Assembly (NCBI GenBank): GCA_902493085.1
Contig: CABUOH010000080.1
Span: 1-6,040, forward strand
Source: an uncultured Sutterella sp.
Lineage (GTDB): Bacteria; Pseudomonadota; Gammaproteobacteria; Burkholderiales; Burkholderiaceae_F
DNA length: 6,040 bases
Reading direction: 5' to 3'
This document shows positions 5,651-6,040 of the stretch, piece after piece (within the stretch, counting starts at the first letter, position 1; the number at the start of each line of letters is the position of its first letter). Made by a program: the position numbers and the translations under genes. Under the pieces are notes generated by a model, which saw only the letters and a list, made by a program, of their open reading frames with translations, did no database searches and was not told where the DNA came from.

Positions 5651-6040
5651 ATGCTGAGATTAGTCATCAATCTTGACCGATCACCAGAAAGGCTACAAAG
5701 AATTACAACAGCGCTTAAGACTTTTGACTTGGAATTTTCAAGGGTTAGGGCTGTCGACGGCAAGCTCTTGACCAATGAGGAGGTCTGTCAATGGACACTT
5801 TCCAAACCTCAGCGTCACTTGTTTTTTCGCGATCTTACTCTGACAGAGATTGGATGCTGTCTGAGTCATCGAAAGTGTTGGCAGAAGCTCGTAGATAGTT
5901 CTGATGAGTGGGCGTTGGTGCTTGAGGACGACTGCATTTTTTCCGAACGAGTGCAGTCGTTTATCGCAAGTGAGAAATGGATCCCGAGAGCGTCAGAAAT
6001 TTTGTGTCCATGGGATAATCGGAGCCCGCCAATCGGGTGC
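5651..6040 (+). CDS. GT25-family LPS glycosyltransferase (3' partial)
   Basis: The frame is open for 130 codons and runs off the right edge. It begins MLRLVINLDRSPERLQRI, the hallmark N-terminus of glycosyltransferase family 25 (LPS biosynthesis, LgtB/LpsA-like). The other family blocks follow in order: FSRVRAVDGKLLT (29-41), LTEIGCCLSHRKCWQKLV (64-81) and WALVLEDDCIFSE (87-99), whose EDD (92-94) is the acidic metal/sugar-nucleotide motif. Members transfer galactose or another hexose to lipooligosaccharide or LPS at the inner membrane's cytoplasmic face. Residues after about 105 are less conserved. G+C is about 44% in the first part, well below the genes to the left. It lies 88 nt after another glycosyltransferase in the same direction, which fits a polysaccharide or LPS-core operon. 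Sugar specificity is unknown. Confidence 0.9.
   Translation, partial: MLRLVINLDRSPERLQRITTALKTFDLEFSRVRAVDGKLLTNEEVCQWTLSKPQRHLFFRDLTLTEIGCCLSHRKCWQKLVDSSDEWALVLEDDCIFSERVQSFIASEKWIPRASEILCPWDNRSPPIGC

Overview
The window looks like chromosomal DNA of a moderately high-GC Gram-negative bacterium, most likely a betaproteobacterium of the Burkholderiales. A Sutterellaceae-type gut organism would fit, but that is an inference from recalled protein resemblance. Supporting points are the NadK, RecN and FabI sequences, an MltD-like multi-LysM protein, and LPS-type glycosyltransferases. All genes lie on the plus strand and no mobile element, CRISPR array, tRNA or rRNA is visible.

Layout. (1) 2-1093: the C-terminal part of an MltD-like murein transglycosylase carrying five LysM peptidoglycan-binding repeats; its catalytic domain is off the left edge. 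(2) 1094-1266: an intergenic region with a TACAAT -10-like box and a leader containing two GC-rich hairpins. (3) 1267-2061: fabI, enoyl-ACP reductase, closed by a clear Rho-independent terminator at 2088-2120. (4) 2188-3102: nadK, NAD kinase, probably with its own promoter. (5) 3144-4805: recN, the SMC-like DNA repair ATPase, 41 nt after nadK. (6) 4795-5562: a GT2-family (WaaE/KdtX-like) glycosyltransferase whose start overlaps the end of recN. (7) 5651-6040: the N-terminal 130 residues of a GT25-family LPS glycosyltransferase, cut by the right edge.

The left and middle parts are housekeeping: cell-wall remodelling, fatty-acid synthesis, NADP supply and double-strand break repair. FabI uses reduced nicotinamide cofactor and NadK makes NADP, but the terminator between them suggests separate transcripts. 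nadK, recN and the first glycosyltransferase are closely spaced or overlapping and are probably co-transcribed. From about 4800 onward base composition drops (39 of 60 G+C at 1321-1380 against 105 of 240, about 44%, at 5641-5880, counted by hand). This marks the start of what looks like a surface-polysaccharide or LPS-core locus attached to the recN operon.

I found no convincing undescribed system here. The points most worth a second look are the structured fabI leader, the coupling of recN to a low-GC glycosyltransferase locus, and the unusually long LysM array.
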